64,000 nt of DNA, from NCBI RefSeq assembly GCF_000725625.1, contig NZ_JOHS01000030.1, positions 6,469 through 70,468 of the forward strand. Direction: 5' to 3'. Below the pieces are notes generated by a model. It made no database searches, was not told where the DNA came from, and worked only from the letters and a program-made list of their open reading frames with translations. The DNA comes from Streptomyces sp. NRRL F-6676 (GTDB taxonomy: Bacteria > Actinomycetota > Actinomycetes > Streptomycetales > Streptomycetaceae). Below, piece by piece: positions 24,435-32,325 of this stretch; the stretch's first letter is position 1, and the number at the start of each line of letters is the position of its first letter. A program made the position numbers and the translations under genes.

Positions 24435-25293
24435 CCGCCGCCTCCCACCGGTCGGGCGGCGGCGGGAGTGCCGTCAGCGCGGAGGCCACGGCGCGGGTGG
24501 CGGCCAGATCGAGGCGGGCGGTGGTGCCGCGGGCACCGTGGCGCAGTTCCGTGGTGGCGAGGGCGAGCAATTGGGGCAGCAGGTCGGTGCAGCGCCGGGC
24601 CACCCACGCGGTCCCCGCGGTCGCCAGCCACCGCAGGGAGTCGGCCCGGGTGGGCGGCGGGGAGCCGGGTTCGGCGGACGGTGGCGTTCCGGTCGCGAGA
24701 CCGGCCGCCGCGAGCAGTCGGTGGCTGCGGAGCGCGAGTTGCCGGTGTCCGCGCTCCCCCGGGTGCAGCCGGTCCGCGCTCCACATCGCGCGGTCGGCCA
24801 CCCACGTGTCCTCCGCCGCGTGCAGGTGGAGCGCGCCGTGCCGCTCGGACAGCGCGTGGACGACGGCGTTGACGGCCCGCAGACGGCGGTCGAGGGGGCG
24901 GGCGAGCGGTCCGGGCAGGCCGAGCACCGCGCCCGGGCCGGGCAGGCAGACGGTGAGCAGGGCGGCCCGCTGGGCGCGGAAAGACCCGTACACCTGGTCG
25001 AGGCGGGCGGCGACGGTGCGGATGTCGAAGCCGTGGCGGAGTGTGTCGTTGACGCCGACGACCACGGAGACGAGGCCGGGGCGCAGGGCGAGGGCGGCCG
25101 GGGTCTGGTGGCACAGCACGTCGTGGGTCTGCGCCCCGCTGACCGCGAGGTTGACGAATGCGGCGGGCGCGGCGGCGGGTCCGAGCCCGGCGGCGAGCAG
25201 CGCGGCCCAGCCGCGCCGGGCACCGCCGCCGACGGGGTCGCCCACGCCCTCGGTGAGCGAGTCACCGAGCGCGACGAACCGCAGGGGGCTCAT
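24430..25293 (-). CDS. SGNH/GDSL-family hydrolase
   Basis: 287 residues. Block I (ALGDSLTEGVGD) carries the nucleophile Ser, block II the SG in NLAVSGAQT, block III VVVGVNDTLR, and block V DRLHPGERGH the catalytic Asp and His. These are esterases or lipases acting on acyl groups. No signal peptide is seen, so it is cytoplasmic. It is the last of three genes joined by 4-bp overlaps; the first two encode glycosyltransferases, so it may trim an acylated sugar or lipid (inference). The C-terminal 90 residues beyond the SGNH core are unassigned. Confidence 0.9.
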   Translation of the reverse strand: MSPLRFVALGDSLTEGVGDPVGGGARRGWAALLAAGLGPAAAPAAFVNLAVSGAQTHDVLCHQTPAALALRPGLVSVVVGVNDTLRHGFDIRTVAARLDQVYGSFRAQRAALLTVCLPGPGAVLGLPGPLARPLDRRLRAVNAVVHALSERHGALHLHAAEDTWVADRAMWSADRLHPGERGHRQLALRSHRLLAAAGLATGTPPSAEPGSPPPTRADSLRWLATAGTAWVARRCTDLLPQLLALATTELRHGARGTTARLDLAATRAVASALTALPPPPDRWEAAA

Positions 25294-26669
25294 CGGGCCC
25301 CCTCGACGGCGGCGACGGCGGGGGCCGCGGGGGCGACGGCGGACGGAAGTCCGCCGTGCGCGGACTCCGCGTCGTGGTCCGGCACGGCCTCGCGGACGCC
25401 CACCGGGCCGGGTACGGCCGCCGCGTCACGCACGGCCGGCCCGTCCTGGGCGCACCGCACGGACGCCACAGCCCGCACCGGCTCCGCCTCGTGGGCCTCG
25501 AGGAACGCCGTCACCGCCGTGTCCCAGCCGAAATGGGCCGCACGCGCGCGTGCGGCCTCGCGGCGGGCGGCCTCCGGGCGGTCGAGGACGTGCTCCACGG
25601 CGTCCGCGAAGGCGACCGCGGCCGCAACACCGTCGGCCGCGACGGCACCTGTCGTGCCGAGCACCTCCGGCAGCGCGGACGAGGCGCCGGCCACCACCGG
25701 CGTGCCGCAGGCCATCGCCTCCAGCGCGGCCAGCCCGAACGTCTCGGCGGGCCCCGGCGCCAGGCACACGTCCGCGCTCGCCTGCAACGCGCCGAGCAGG
25801 TCCCGGTCGCCGACGTGCCCGAGGAACGTCACGGGCAGCCGGCCCTCCCGCGCCCGGCGCTCCAGCCGGGCCCGCAGCGGCCCGTCCCCGGCGACGACGA
25901 GCACCGCCCGCCGCCCGCGCCGCCGCAGCTCCCGCAGCGCGTCCAGCGCCGTGCCGGGCCGCTTCTCCACGGACAGCCGGGAGCAGAGGACGAGCAGCGC
26001 CTCGCCCTGGCGTGCGTACGTCTCGCGCAGTGCGGGCCGCCGCAGCCCGGGGTGCCGCCGGGCGAGGTCCACGCCGAGGGGCGCGCGGACCACGTTGTGG
26101 ACGCCGAGCCGCACGAACTCCCGGGCGGCGAACTCCGTGGTGCACACCACGCGCGCGTAGTGGTGTGCCGTACGGAGGTTGAGGGCGTCGGCGGCCCGCC
26201 GGGAGAGGCGTTCCGGGACGCCCCACGTGCGCAGGACGCCGTCGGCGGTCTCGTGGGAGACCATCACGGCCGGCACCCGGGCCCGGCGCGCCCACGTCCC
26301 GGTCCAGCGCAGCGTAGTGCGGTCGGAGACCTCGAGCCGGTCGGGGGCCAGTTCCTCCAGGAGGGCGGCGACACGGCGGCGGTCGGTGAGGACGCGGTAG
26401 CCGCCGGTGCCGGGGACGACCGGGCCCGGCAGGGTGATCACCCTGCCCTGCTCGGTGTCACGGTCCTCGTACCGCTCGCCCGGCACGATCAGGACGGGTT
26501 CGTGGCCCGCGGCCCGGAACCCCTTGCCCAGCTCCCGCAGCGCCGTACGCAGCCCGCCGGAGGCGGGCGCGACGAAGTTGGCGAGCCGCACGATGCGCAG
26601 TCCGCCGCCGTACCGCTGGGTGGCGAACAGCGGCTCCGTCGTACGCGCGCCCGGTGCGCCGGCGTTCAC
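25290..26669 (-). CDS. GT4-family glycosyltransferase
   Basis: 459 residues. GT-B fold. The N-terminal half holds IVRLANFVAPASGGLRTAL and VSHETADGV; the C-terminal half holds SRLSVEKRPGTALDAL, VVAGDGPLRARLE and the nucleotide-sugar motif ETFGLAALEAMACGTPVV (Glu-x7-Glu). A 60-residue Ala/Val/Pro-rich tail follows. It likely transfers mannose or another sugar to a lipid carrier. The GTG start overlaps the upstream stop (GTGA at 26666-26669), and its own stop overlaps the SGNH start. Confidence 0.9.
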   Translation of the reverse strand: MNAGAPGARTTEPLFATQRYGGGLRIVRLANFVAPASGGLRTALRELGKGFRAAGHEPVLIVPGERYEDRDTEQGRVITLPGPVVPGTGGYRVLTDRRRVAALLEELAPDRLEVSDRTTLRWTGTWARRARVPAVMVSHETADGVLRTWGVPERLSRRAADALNLRTAHHYARVVCTTEFAAREFVRLGVHNVVRAPLGVDLARRHPGLRRPALRETYARQGEALLVLCSRLSVEKRPGTALDALRELRRRGRRAVLVVAGDGPLRARLERRAREGRLPVTFLGHVGDRDLLGALQASADVCLAPGPAETFGLAALEAMACGTPVVAGASSALPEVLGTTGAVAADGVAAAVAFADAVEHVLDRPEAARREAARARAAHFGWDTAVTAFLEAHEAEPVRAVASVRCAQDGPAVRDAAAVPGPVGVREAVPDHDAESAHGGLPSAVAPAAPAVAAVEGAR

Positions 26670-27790
26670 GCCGCCACCGCCGTCCGGGCCGCGAGGACGG
26701 ACTCGTAGTGGCCGATCAGCCGGTCGCCGACGGCGGTCCAGGTGCGGCCCTCCACGGCGGCGCGGCCCGCGGTGCCGTACGCGGCGCGCAAGGCGGGGTC
26801 CGCGGCCAGGGACCACACCGCGTCGCGCACCGCGCCCGCGTCCCGGGGCGGTACCAGCAGGCCCGTGCGGCCGGGGGTCACCAGGTCGAGCGGGCCGCCC
26901 GCCGCGGGGGCGATCACGGGGAGTCCGCAGGCCATCGCCTCCTGCACCGTCTGGCAGAAGGTCTCGTACGGCCCGGTGTGCACGAACACGTCCAGCGAGG
27001 CGAAGACCCGGGCGAGGTCGTCGCCGGTGCGGCGGCCGAGGAAGACGGCGCCGGGCAGCGCGGCCCGCAGCCCGGGTGCGCTCGGCCCGTCGCCCACGAC
27101 GACGACCCGCACCCCGTCCAGGCCGCACACCTCGGACAGCAGTTCGACCTGTTTCTCGGGGGCCAGCCGCCCGACGTAGCCGACGATCAGCTCGCCGCCG
27201 GGCGCGAGTTCGCGGCGCAGCGCCTCGTCACGGCGGCCGGGGCGGAACCTGTCGGTGTCGACGCCGCGCGGCCACAGCCGGACCCGGGGCACGCCGTGCG
27301 CCTCCAGGTCGGCACGGGCCGCGCGGGACGGCGCGAGGGTGCGGTCGGCGGCGGTGTGCACGGAGCGGAGGCGGCGCCAGGCCGCGGCCTCGCCGGCGCC
27401 CATGTACGTACGGGCATAGCCGGCCAGGTCGGTCTGGTAGACGGCCACGGCGGGCACACCGAGCCGCGCGGCGGCGGCCATGCCGCGGGCGCCGAGGACG
27501 AAGGGCCCGGCCAGGTGGACGACGTCGGCACGGTGGTCGGCGATGGCCGCGGCGACGCGGCGGCTGGGCAGGGCGACACGGACCTGGGGATAGCCGGGGA
27601 GCGGGAGGGAGGGGACACGGACGACGGGGCACGGCGCCTGGGCGTCGGTGTCCTGGGCACCGGCGGCTGCCGGAGCGACGACGAGCGGGGAGTGACCGCG
27701 GTCCGCGAGGTGGCGGGCGGTCTGGAGCGCGCAGTGGGCCACGCCGTTCACATCGGGGGGAAAGGACTCGGTCACGATGACGACACGCAT
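26666..27790 (-). CDS. GT4-family glycosyltransferase (MgtA/PimB-like)
   Basis: 374 residues. GT-B glycosyltransferase with an N-terminal ESFPPDVNGVA loop typical of GDP-mannose-dependent alpha-mannosyltransferases. It also shows VYQTDLAGYA, GYVGRLAPEKQVELL, VVVGDGP and the donor-site motif ETFCQTVQEAMACGLPVIAP. First gene of the coupled GT-GT-SGNH operon. The family often mannosylates phosphatidylinositol or diacylglycerol in actinobacteria; acceptor unknown here. No own membrane segment. Confidence 0.92.
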   Translation of the reverse strand: MRVVIVTESFPPDVNGVAHCALQTARHLADRGHSPLVVAPAAAGAQDTDAQAPCPVVRVPSLPLPGYPQVRVALPSRRVAAAIADHRADVVHLAGPFVLGARGMAAAARLGVPAVAVYQTDLAGYARTYMGAGEAAAWRRLRSVHTAADRTLAPSRAARADLEAHGVPRVRLWPRGVDTDRFRPGRRDEALRRELAPGGELIVGYVGRLAPEKQVELLSEVCGLDGVRVVVVGDGPSAPGLRAALPGAVFLGRRTGDDLARVFASLDVFVHTGPYETFCQTVQEAMACGLPVIAPAAGGPLDLVTPGRTGLLVPPRDAGAVRDAVWSLAADPALRAAYGTAGRAAVEGRTWTAVGDRLIGHYESVLAARTAVAA

Positions 27791-27903
27791 ACCCGTGTTG
27801 TCGCCGGGCTGGACGTGCTCGCGTCAACGTCGATCTTTCCCGGCGGGGAACGTCCCATGAGCGGTCGGTTCCCCCGCGCCCCGGGCGCCCGCCCCGGGCT
27901 CCC

Positions 27904-29328
27904 TCACCCCCCGACGGCGCCGGAACCCGGCCCGATCCGGCTGCGGACGGCGGTCTGGACCTCGGCCTCCTCCGCCGGATCGGCGGCGAGGCGGCGGAGG
28001 CGTTCGACGACGCGGACGTCGCCGGTCTCGGCGTGCCGGGCGGCGAGTTCGCGGGTGGTCTCCTCGCAGTCCCAGAGGCACTCGACGGCGAACCCGGTCG
28101 CGAAGGAGGGGTCGGTGGCGGCCAGGGCGCGGGCGGCGCGGCCGCGCAGATGGGAGGAGGCGGTCTCGCGGTAGACGTGCCGCAGCACGGGGGCGGCGCA
28201 GCCGATGCCGAGCCGCCCGGCGCCGTCGACGAGGGTCCACAGGGTCGGCGCGTCGGGTCCCTCGCCGCGCACGGCCTCGCGGAGGGCGGCGAGCACCAGG
28301 TCCTTGTCCTGGGCCCCGCCGCGGCAGGCGAGCATCCGGCCGGCGGCCGCGCCGAGCGTGTCGGGCCGGTGGGCCCAGCCGCGCGCCCGCTGGACGGCGG
28401 CGGTACTGCTCATGCGTTCGAAGGCGGCGACGGCGGCCTCCGCGACGAGCGTGCCGCCGTCCGCCACGGCGGCCTCGACCAGGTCGAGGATGCCGGGATC
28501 GCCGGTGTCGGCGAGATAGCGCAGGGCGGTGCAGCGGGCGCCGTCGCCGCCGGAGCGGGCCGCGTGCACGATCTCGGCGTGGTCCTCGGGCCCGGCCACG
28601 GCGCTCAGACAGCGCGCGGCGGGCACATGGAGGGCGGCGCCGCGGTCCAAGCCCTGCTGGGCCCAGTCGAACACGGCCTGGACGCTCCAGCCGGGGCGGG
28701 GCCCGGAGGGCCTCAGCTGCCGCTGCCAGCGGTCGAAGCTGCCGGTCTCCTGGGCCGTGCGGACCCGGGTGGCGACCCAGGCGCGGGCGTCGTCGGCCCA
28801 CAGCCGCCAGGGCCGGGGTTCGAAGGCGTCGCGCACGGCAGCGGCGAGTTCGGCCTCGCCCTCGGGGCCGGCCGGGAAGCGGGCGAGCACGGGAGCGGCG
28901 AGCGCGCGCAGCCCCTCGTCGTCGTCGCGCAGCGCCAGCTCGTCCAGGGCCCAGGCCCAGTTGGTGCCGGTGGCCGCGTAGCGGCGCAGCAGGGCGAGGG
29001 CGTCCCGCCGCCCGTAGGAGGCGAGGTGGCCGAGGACGGCGAGGGCGAGCCCGGTGCGGGACTCCTCGGTGTCCAGGACGTCCTCGGCGTCGAACAGGTG
29101 TGCCTCGACGGCGTCGAGCCCGCCGTTCAGGTCGAGGTACAGGCGGGCGTAGTAGAGGGAGCGGTTCTCCACCTGCCAGTCGTGGCGGGGGTCCCGCAGC
29201 ACGCACGTGTTCAGGGCCGCGAGCGCCTCGGCGCGCGGGGCGGTGAGCGCGTGCAGTGTGCCGTCGCCGCGGCCCCGCTGGAGCAGGCCGAGCAGCGTAC
29301 CGCTGGGCGCTATGACCGGATCGAACAT
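27904..29328 (-). CDS. HEAT-repeat-like alpha-helical protein
   Basis: 474 residues built of helical pairs with recurring LAALARFP / ALRYLADTGDPGILDLVEAAVADGG-like units, as in HEAT/PBS-lyase-type repeats. No catalytic motif, signal peptide or membrane segment. Such scaffolds bind proteins; the partner is unknown. The ATG at 29328 was preferred because TGAGG lies 9 nt upstream; a GTG five codons earlier would overlap that site. Stands alone in its orientation, 114 bp after the glycosyltransferase operon start. Confidence 0.75.
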   Translation of the reverse strand: MFDPVIAPSGTLLGLLQRGRGDGTLHALTAPRAEALAALNTCVLRDPRHDWQVENRSLYYARLYLDLNGGLDAVEAHLFDAEDVLDTEESRTGLALAVLGHLASYGRRDALALLRRYAATGTNWAWALDELALRDDDEGLRALAAPVLARFPAGPEGEAELAAAVRDAFEPRPWRLWADDARAWVATRVRTAQETGSFDRWQRQLRPSGPRPGWSVQAVFDWAQQGLDRGAALHVPAARCLSAVAGPEDHAEIVHAARSGGDGARCTALRYLADTGDPGILDLVEAAVADGGTLVAEAAVAAFERMSSTAAVQRARGWAHRPDTLGAAAGRMLACRGGAQDKDLVLAALREAVRGEGPDAPTLWTLVDGAGRLGIGCAAPVLRHVYRETASSHLRGRAARALAATDPSFATGFAVECLWDCEETTRELAARHAETGDVRVVERLRRLAADPAEEAEVQTAVRSRIGPGSGAVGG

Positions 29329-29671
29329 GGGAAACAGCCTCACATCAAGCGTCGACGCAACCGGGGAACAACCGCGTTACCTGGCCGCGTGACAACACGT
29401 CGGAGCGCCCGCCGTCTCATGCTTGCTGTGAACCATCTTCCTCTGCCTCTCGTCGGTGGCCCATGCGGACCGGTCACGGTCCGCGCGGTGCGGCAACACC
29501 TGCCCAGCCGTCGCGTCCGTGAATCACGACGTCATGATGGCCCGCTGTTTTCGCTGCCGCGACCGTATTTCCGGCGGCCCCGTCCCGCCTCCCCCGTCGT
29601 TTCCCGTCCTGTCCGGTCCGGGACGGTGTGGCCCGGTGTGACCGGCGTCCCGAATGGCCAGGAGATTACCG
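29329..29671. other. Intergenic region, no gene seen
   Basis: 343 bp between the HEAT-repeat and ankyrin genes, both on the minus strand. It is less GC-rich at 29400-29450. I see no coding frame with codon bias, no hairpin above 8 bp and no clear promoter. Confidence 0.4.
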
Positions 29672-30064
29672 TCAGTTGACGCCGAAGAGCGCGAGCAGTT
29701 CGGTCCGGCCGAACATCCGGGCGGTGTCGGCGGCGGACGGCGTGCCCGCCGTCGGGTCGGCGCCGGCGGCGAGCAGGACCTCGATCACCTCGCGCTCGTC
29801 CTTGAAGACCGCCCCCGCGAGGGGGGTCTGGCCGCGGTCGTTGACGCGGTCGGCCTCGGCGCCGCGTTCCAGCAGGGCGCGCAGGGCCCCGGCGTGGCCG
29901 TGGTAGGCGGCGAGCATCACCAGGGAGTCGCCGCGGTCGTTGGTGAGGTCGGCCGGGACGCCCGCGTCGACGTAGGCGACGAGCTCCTCGGTCCGGCCCC
30001 GCCGGGCCAGGTCGAAGATCCTGGTCGCGAGCTCCACGACCTCCGGGTCGGGGGCTTCACTCAT
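29672..30064 (-). CDS. Small ankyrin-repeat protein
   Basis: 130 residues, about three ankyrin repeats (DRGDSLVMLAAYHGHAGALRALLERGA, DRGQTPLAGAVFKDEREVIEVLLAAGA, then PSAADTARMFGRTELLALF). Cytoplasmic binding protein with no enzyme motif. AAGGTGAG precedes the ATG at 30064, which was preferred to one six codons upstream. In streptomycetes similar proteins occur beside catalases or effectors; here no partner is adjacent. Confidence 0.9.
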   Translation of the reverse strand: MSEAPDPEVVELATRIFDLARRGRTEELVAYVDAGVPADLTNDRGDSLVMLAAYHGHAGALRALLERGAEADRVNDRGQTPLAGAVFKDEREVIEVLLAAGADPTAGTPSAADTARMFGRTELLALFGVN

Positions 30065-30381
30065 CGCCGGCTCACCTTTCACTGCGTACGTGGGGGGACC
30101 CGTGGTGCGGCCGGAGTGCGGCCGTACGGGTGAATCGCCAGCGTACTGGCTCCGCGCGGCACATGACCGGCGTCCGCCGTGGCGAGGATCACCGGGAGCC
30201 GTCCGTCACGGGGCCGCGGGCCCCCGGCCGGGGACGGGCCGGAGGGCGGGGAGCGCGCACCGGGAACGGACGAGGGGTGAAACGCCGGGAGATCACCCAG
30301 TTGCACCTTTTGTCATATGGATACATTCTGTGATCCTGGACGAACTCATGGTGACCGTCCCCCTCAACCAGGAGAGCTCAA
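30065..30381. other. Intergenic region upstream of a small membrane peptide gene
   Basis: 317 bp without a gene. The stretch 30300-30335 (CTTTTGTCATATGGATACAT) is strikingly AT-rich for this genome and probably holds the promoter for 30382. A long in-frame extension of the downstream ATPase gene runs through here but lacks coding bias. Confidence 0.5.
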
Positions 30382-30576
30382 ATGATTCTGTCCATCTCAG
30401 GCGTGGTCCTGTTCGGCATCATCGTCTTCCTGTTCTTCAGGAAGGACGGCCTCAAGGCGTCGCACGCAACGGTCTCGGCCCTGTTCGGCTTCTACCTGGC
30501 GAGCACCGCGATCGCCCCCAGCATCAAGGCGGGCGGCGAGAGCCTGGCGAGCCTCCTTGGCGGAATCAACTTCTGA
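30382..30576 (+). CDS. 64-residue membrane peptide paired with an FtsK/TraB-like protein
   Basis: Strong N-terminal membrane segment (residues 4-20), a short KDGLKASHATVS loop, and a second hydrophobic stretch (LFGFYLASTAIAPSI) before a Gly/Ser-rich end. GGAGAG lies 7 nt before the ATG. The next gene begins 35 bp downstream on the same strand, so they form an operon. The size and the hydrophobic-ATPase pairing recall Spd/Tra-type spread genes of Streptomyces plasmids, but I cannot prove homology. Confidence 0.82.
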   Translation: MILSISGVVLFGIIVFLFFRKDGLKASHATVSALFGFYLASTAIAPSIKAGGESLASLLGGINF

Positions 30577-30611
30577 ACGCCCCTGACAGCCCCGTACCTC
30601 CAGGAGACGAC

Positions 30612-32237
30612 GTGGCCCGCCGCCCCCTTCCCCGCATCCTCCAGCGAGGCACCGTCCTCGGCAGAGGCAGTGCACGGCTCGCCGGCCGAGGCAGCGCACA
30701 GCTCGCCCGCGGCCGGGAGCTGGCCCGGACGGCGGCGGACGGCGCCACCGACGTCCTCCATCCGCTGATCACGGTCACCCGTGGACTGCGCCGGCTGGCC
30801 GCGGCCGGCCGGCGCAGATGGGCGGAGACACCGAAGGACCGGCGCGGACCACTGGTGTTCCTCGTCGTCGCGGTGCTCCTGGTGGTGGGCCTCGCGCCGT
30901 ACGGGCCGCTGCTCGCCGTCGTCGCCCTGCTGGCGGCGGCGGCCTGGCAGGGCCGCGAGCAGGCCGTGCCGGTGCCCGAGGGCCCCGACGAGGCGCAGAC
31001 CGAACGGCTGCGCGCGCTGTACGACGCGCTCGTCCCGTACTTCACGGCCGCCGGCGACCCCACCCCGCTCTACGGGCACGGCGGCGACTGGACGGCGGCG
31101 CTGTCCGGATACGAGTTCGACGACGCGGGCCGGATCTCCGGGCTGACCGTCCGCTACCCGGCCTACTTCACCGACGGCGAGCCCGAGTCCCGCGCCCGGA
31201 TCGAACAGGTGTTGCAGGCCAAGGCCGGCCGGGGCCGCGAGTACCACTTCACGTGGGACGAGGAGGGCAACGAGCTGACGCTCTCCGTCCTCGCCCCGCT
31301 GCCCACCGACATCGCCGCCCAGCGCTTCGTGACCGCGCCGGGCGAACTCGTGCTCGGTTTCACCGACCCCACCGGCGTCCAGCGCACCGTCCCCCTCGAC
31401 TACGGCGAGGAGCGGCGCGACGAACCACCCGTGGTGTGGCGCACCGGCGCGCGCTCCACCGAGCCGCATCTGCTGGCCGTCGGCGAGCCGGGCAGCGGCA
31501 CGACGACCCTGCTGCGCTCGCTGGCCCTCCAGGCGCTCCAGCACGGCGACGTGCTGATCGTCGAGGGCGGCGGCACCGGCGAGTACGCGTGTCTGACCGG
31601 GCGCGACGGCGTCCTCGCGGTCGAGTGCGCGCTCGCGGGCGCGGTGGCGAGCCTTCAGTGGGCGACCCACGAGACGGAGCGGCGGCTGATCGCCGCGAAC
31701 CGGGCCCGGCAGGCCGGACAGCCGGCCCCGGACGACGTCCGGCGCCCGCTGTGGATCCTGCTCGACCGGCCGGCCGCCCTCGGCCATCTGGCCGCGGCCG
31801 GCGGGCACGAGGATCCGCTGGCGCTGCTCCAGGTGCCGCTGCGGCACGGCCGCGCGGCGAACGTGACCGTGGTGGTGGCCGAGCACGTCGACGGCCTCGA
31901 CGCGCTCCCGGAGTCGGTACGGCAGCACACCCGCGCGCGTGTGGTGCTCGGCCCGGCCGCCGCGGACCTGCTCACGGCGGTACTGGGGGCGCCACCGCAC
32001 ACGACCCCCACCAAGGACGTCCCGCCGGGGCGGGGGTACGCGCGGCTCGGCTCGGGACCGGTCCACCGGCTCCAGGTGCCGGCCACCCCCGACCCGTACG
32101 ACGACGCCACCGGCGAGCGGCAGCGCGAGGCGGTGCTGGCCCTGCTGCCGGAGCGCACGGCGCCGGCGGACCCGGGGCCGTTCACCAAGGACGCGGGGCC
32201 CCTGAGCAGAACGGAGCCGGTGGCCGCGGAGGGGTGA
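30612..32237 (+). CDS. Membrane-anchored FtsK/TraB-like protein with degenerate P-loop
   Basis: 541 residues. A basic, Arg-rich N-terminus precedes two membrane segments (about residues 78-115). A cytoplasmic domain then resembles FtsK/SpoIIIE/TraB motor domains in layout. The Walker A position reads GEPGSGTTT (residues 291-299), so the conserved Lys is Thr. Walker B-like WILLDRPAAL lacks the Glu after Asp. It probably binds but may not hydrolyse ATP. CAGGAGA precedes the GTG at 30612. It follows the 64-residue membrane peptide gene. The two may form a membrane complex handling DNA or another polymer; function unknown. Confidence 0.78.
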   Translation: MARRPLPRILQRGTVLGRGSARLAGRGSAQLARGRELARTAADGATDVLHPLITVTRGLRRLAAAGRRRWAETPKDRRGPLVFLVVAVLLVVGLAPYGPLLAVVALLAAAAWQGREQAVPVPEGPDEAQTERLRALYDALVPYFTAAGDPTPLYGHGGDWTAALSGYEFDDAGRISGLTVRYPAYFTDGEPESRARIEQVLQAKAGRGREYHFTWDEEGNELTLSVLAPLPTDIAAQRFVTAPGELVLGFTDPTGVQRTVPLDYGEERRDEPPVVWRTGARSTEPHLLAVGEPGSGTTTLLRSLALQALQHGDVLIVEGGGTGEYACLTGRDGVLAVECALAGAVASLQWATHETERRLIAANRARQAGQPAPDDVRRPLWILLDRPAALGHLAAAGGHEDPLALLQVPLRHGRAANVTVVVAEHVDGLDALPESVRQHTRARVVLGPAAADLLTAVLGAPPHTTPTKDVPPGRGYARLGSGPVHRLQVPATPDPYDDATGERQREAVLALLPERTAPADPGPFTKDAGPLSRTEPVAAEG

Positions 32238-32255
32238 GCGCCCCCGGCGCCCTAT

Positions 32256-32325
32256 GCCACGAACATCCGCGGCGGCTCCGTCGTCCTCACGCCACGAACG
32301 TCCGCGGCGGCTCCGTCGTCCCCAA
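32256..32325. repeat. 35-bp direct duplication at the 3' end of the MocR gene
   Basis: GCCACGAACRTCCGCGGCGG and the following CTCCGTCGTCC occur at 32256 and again at 32291, a tandem 35-bp duplication with one mismatch in the first 31 bases. On the minus strand each copy encodes TTEPPR(T/M)FVA, and the inner copy carries the real stop. Confidence 0.8.
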
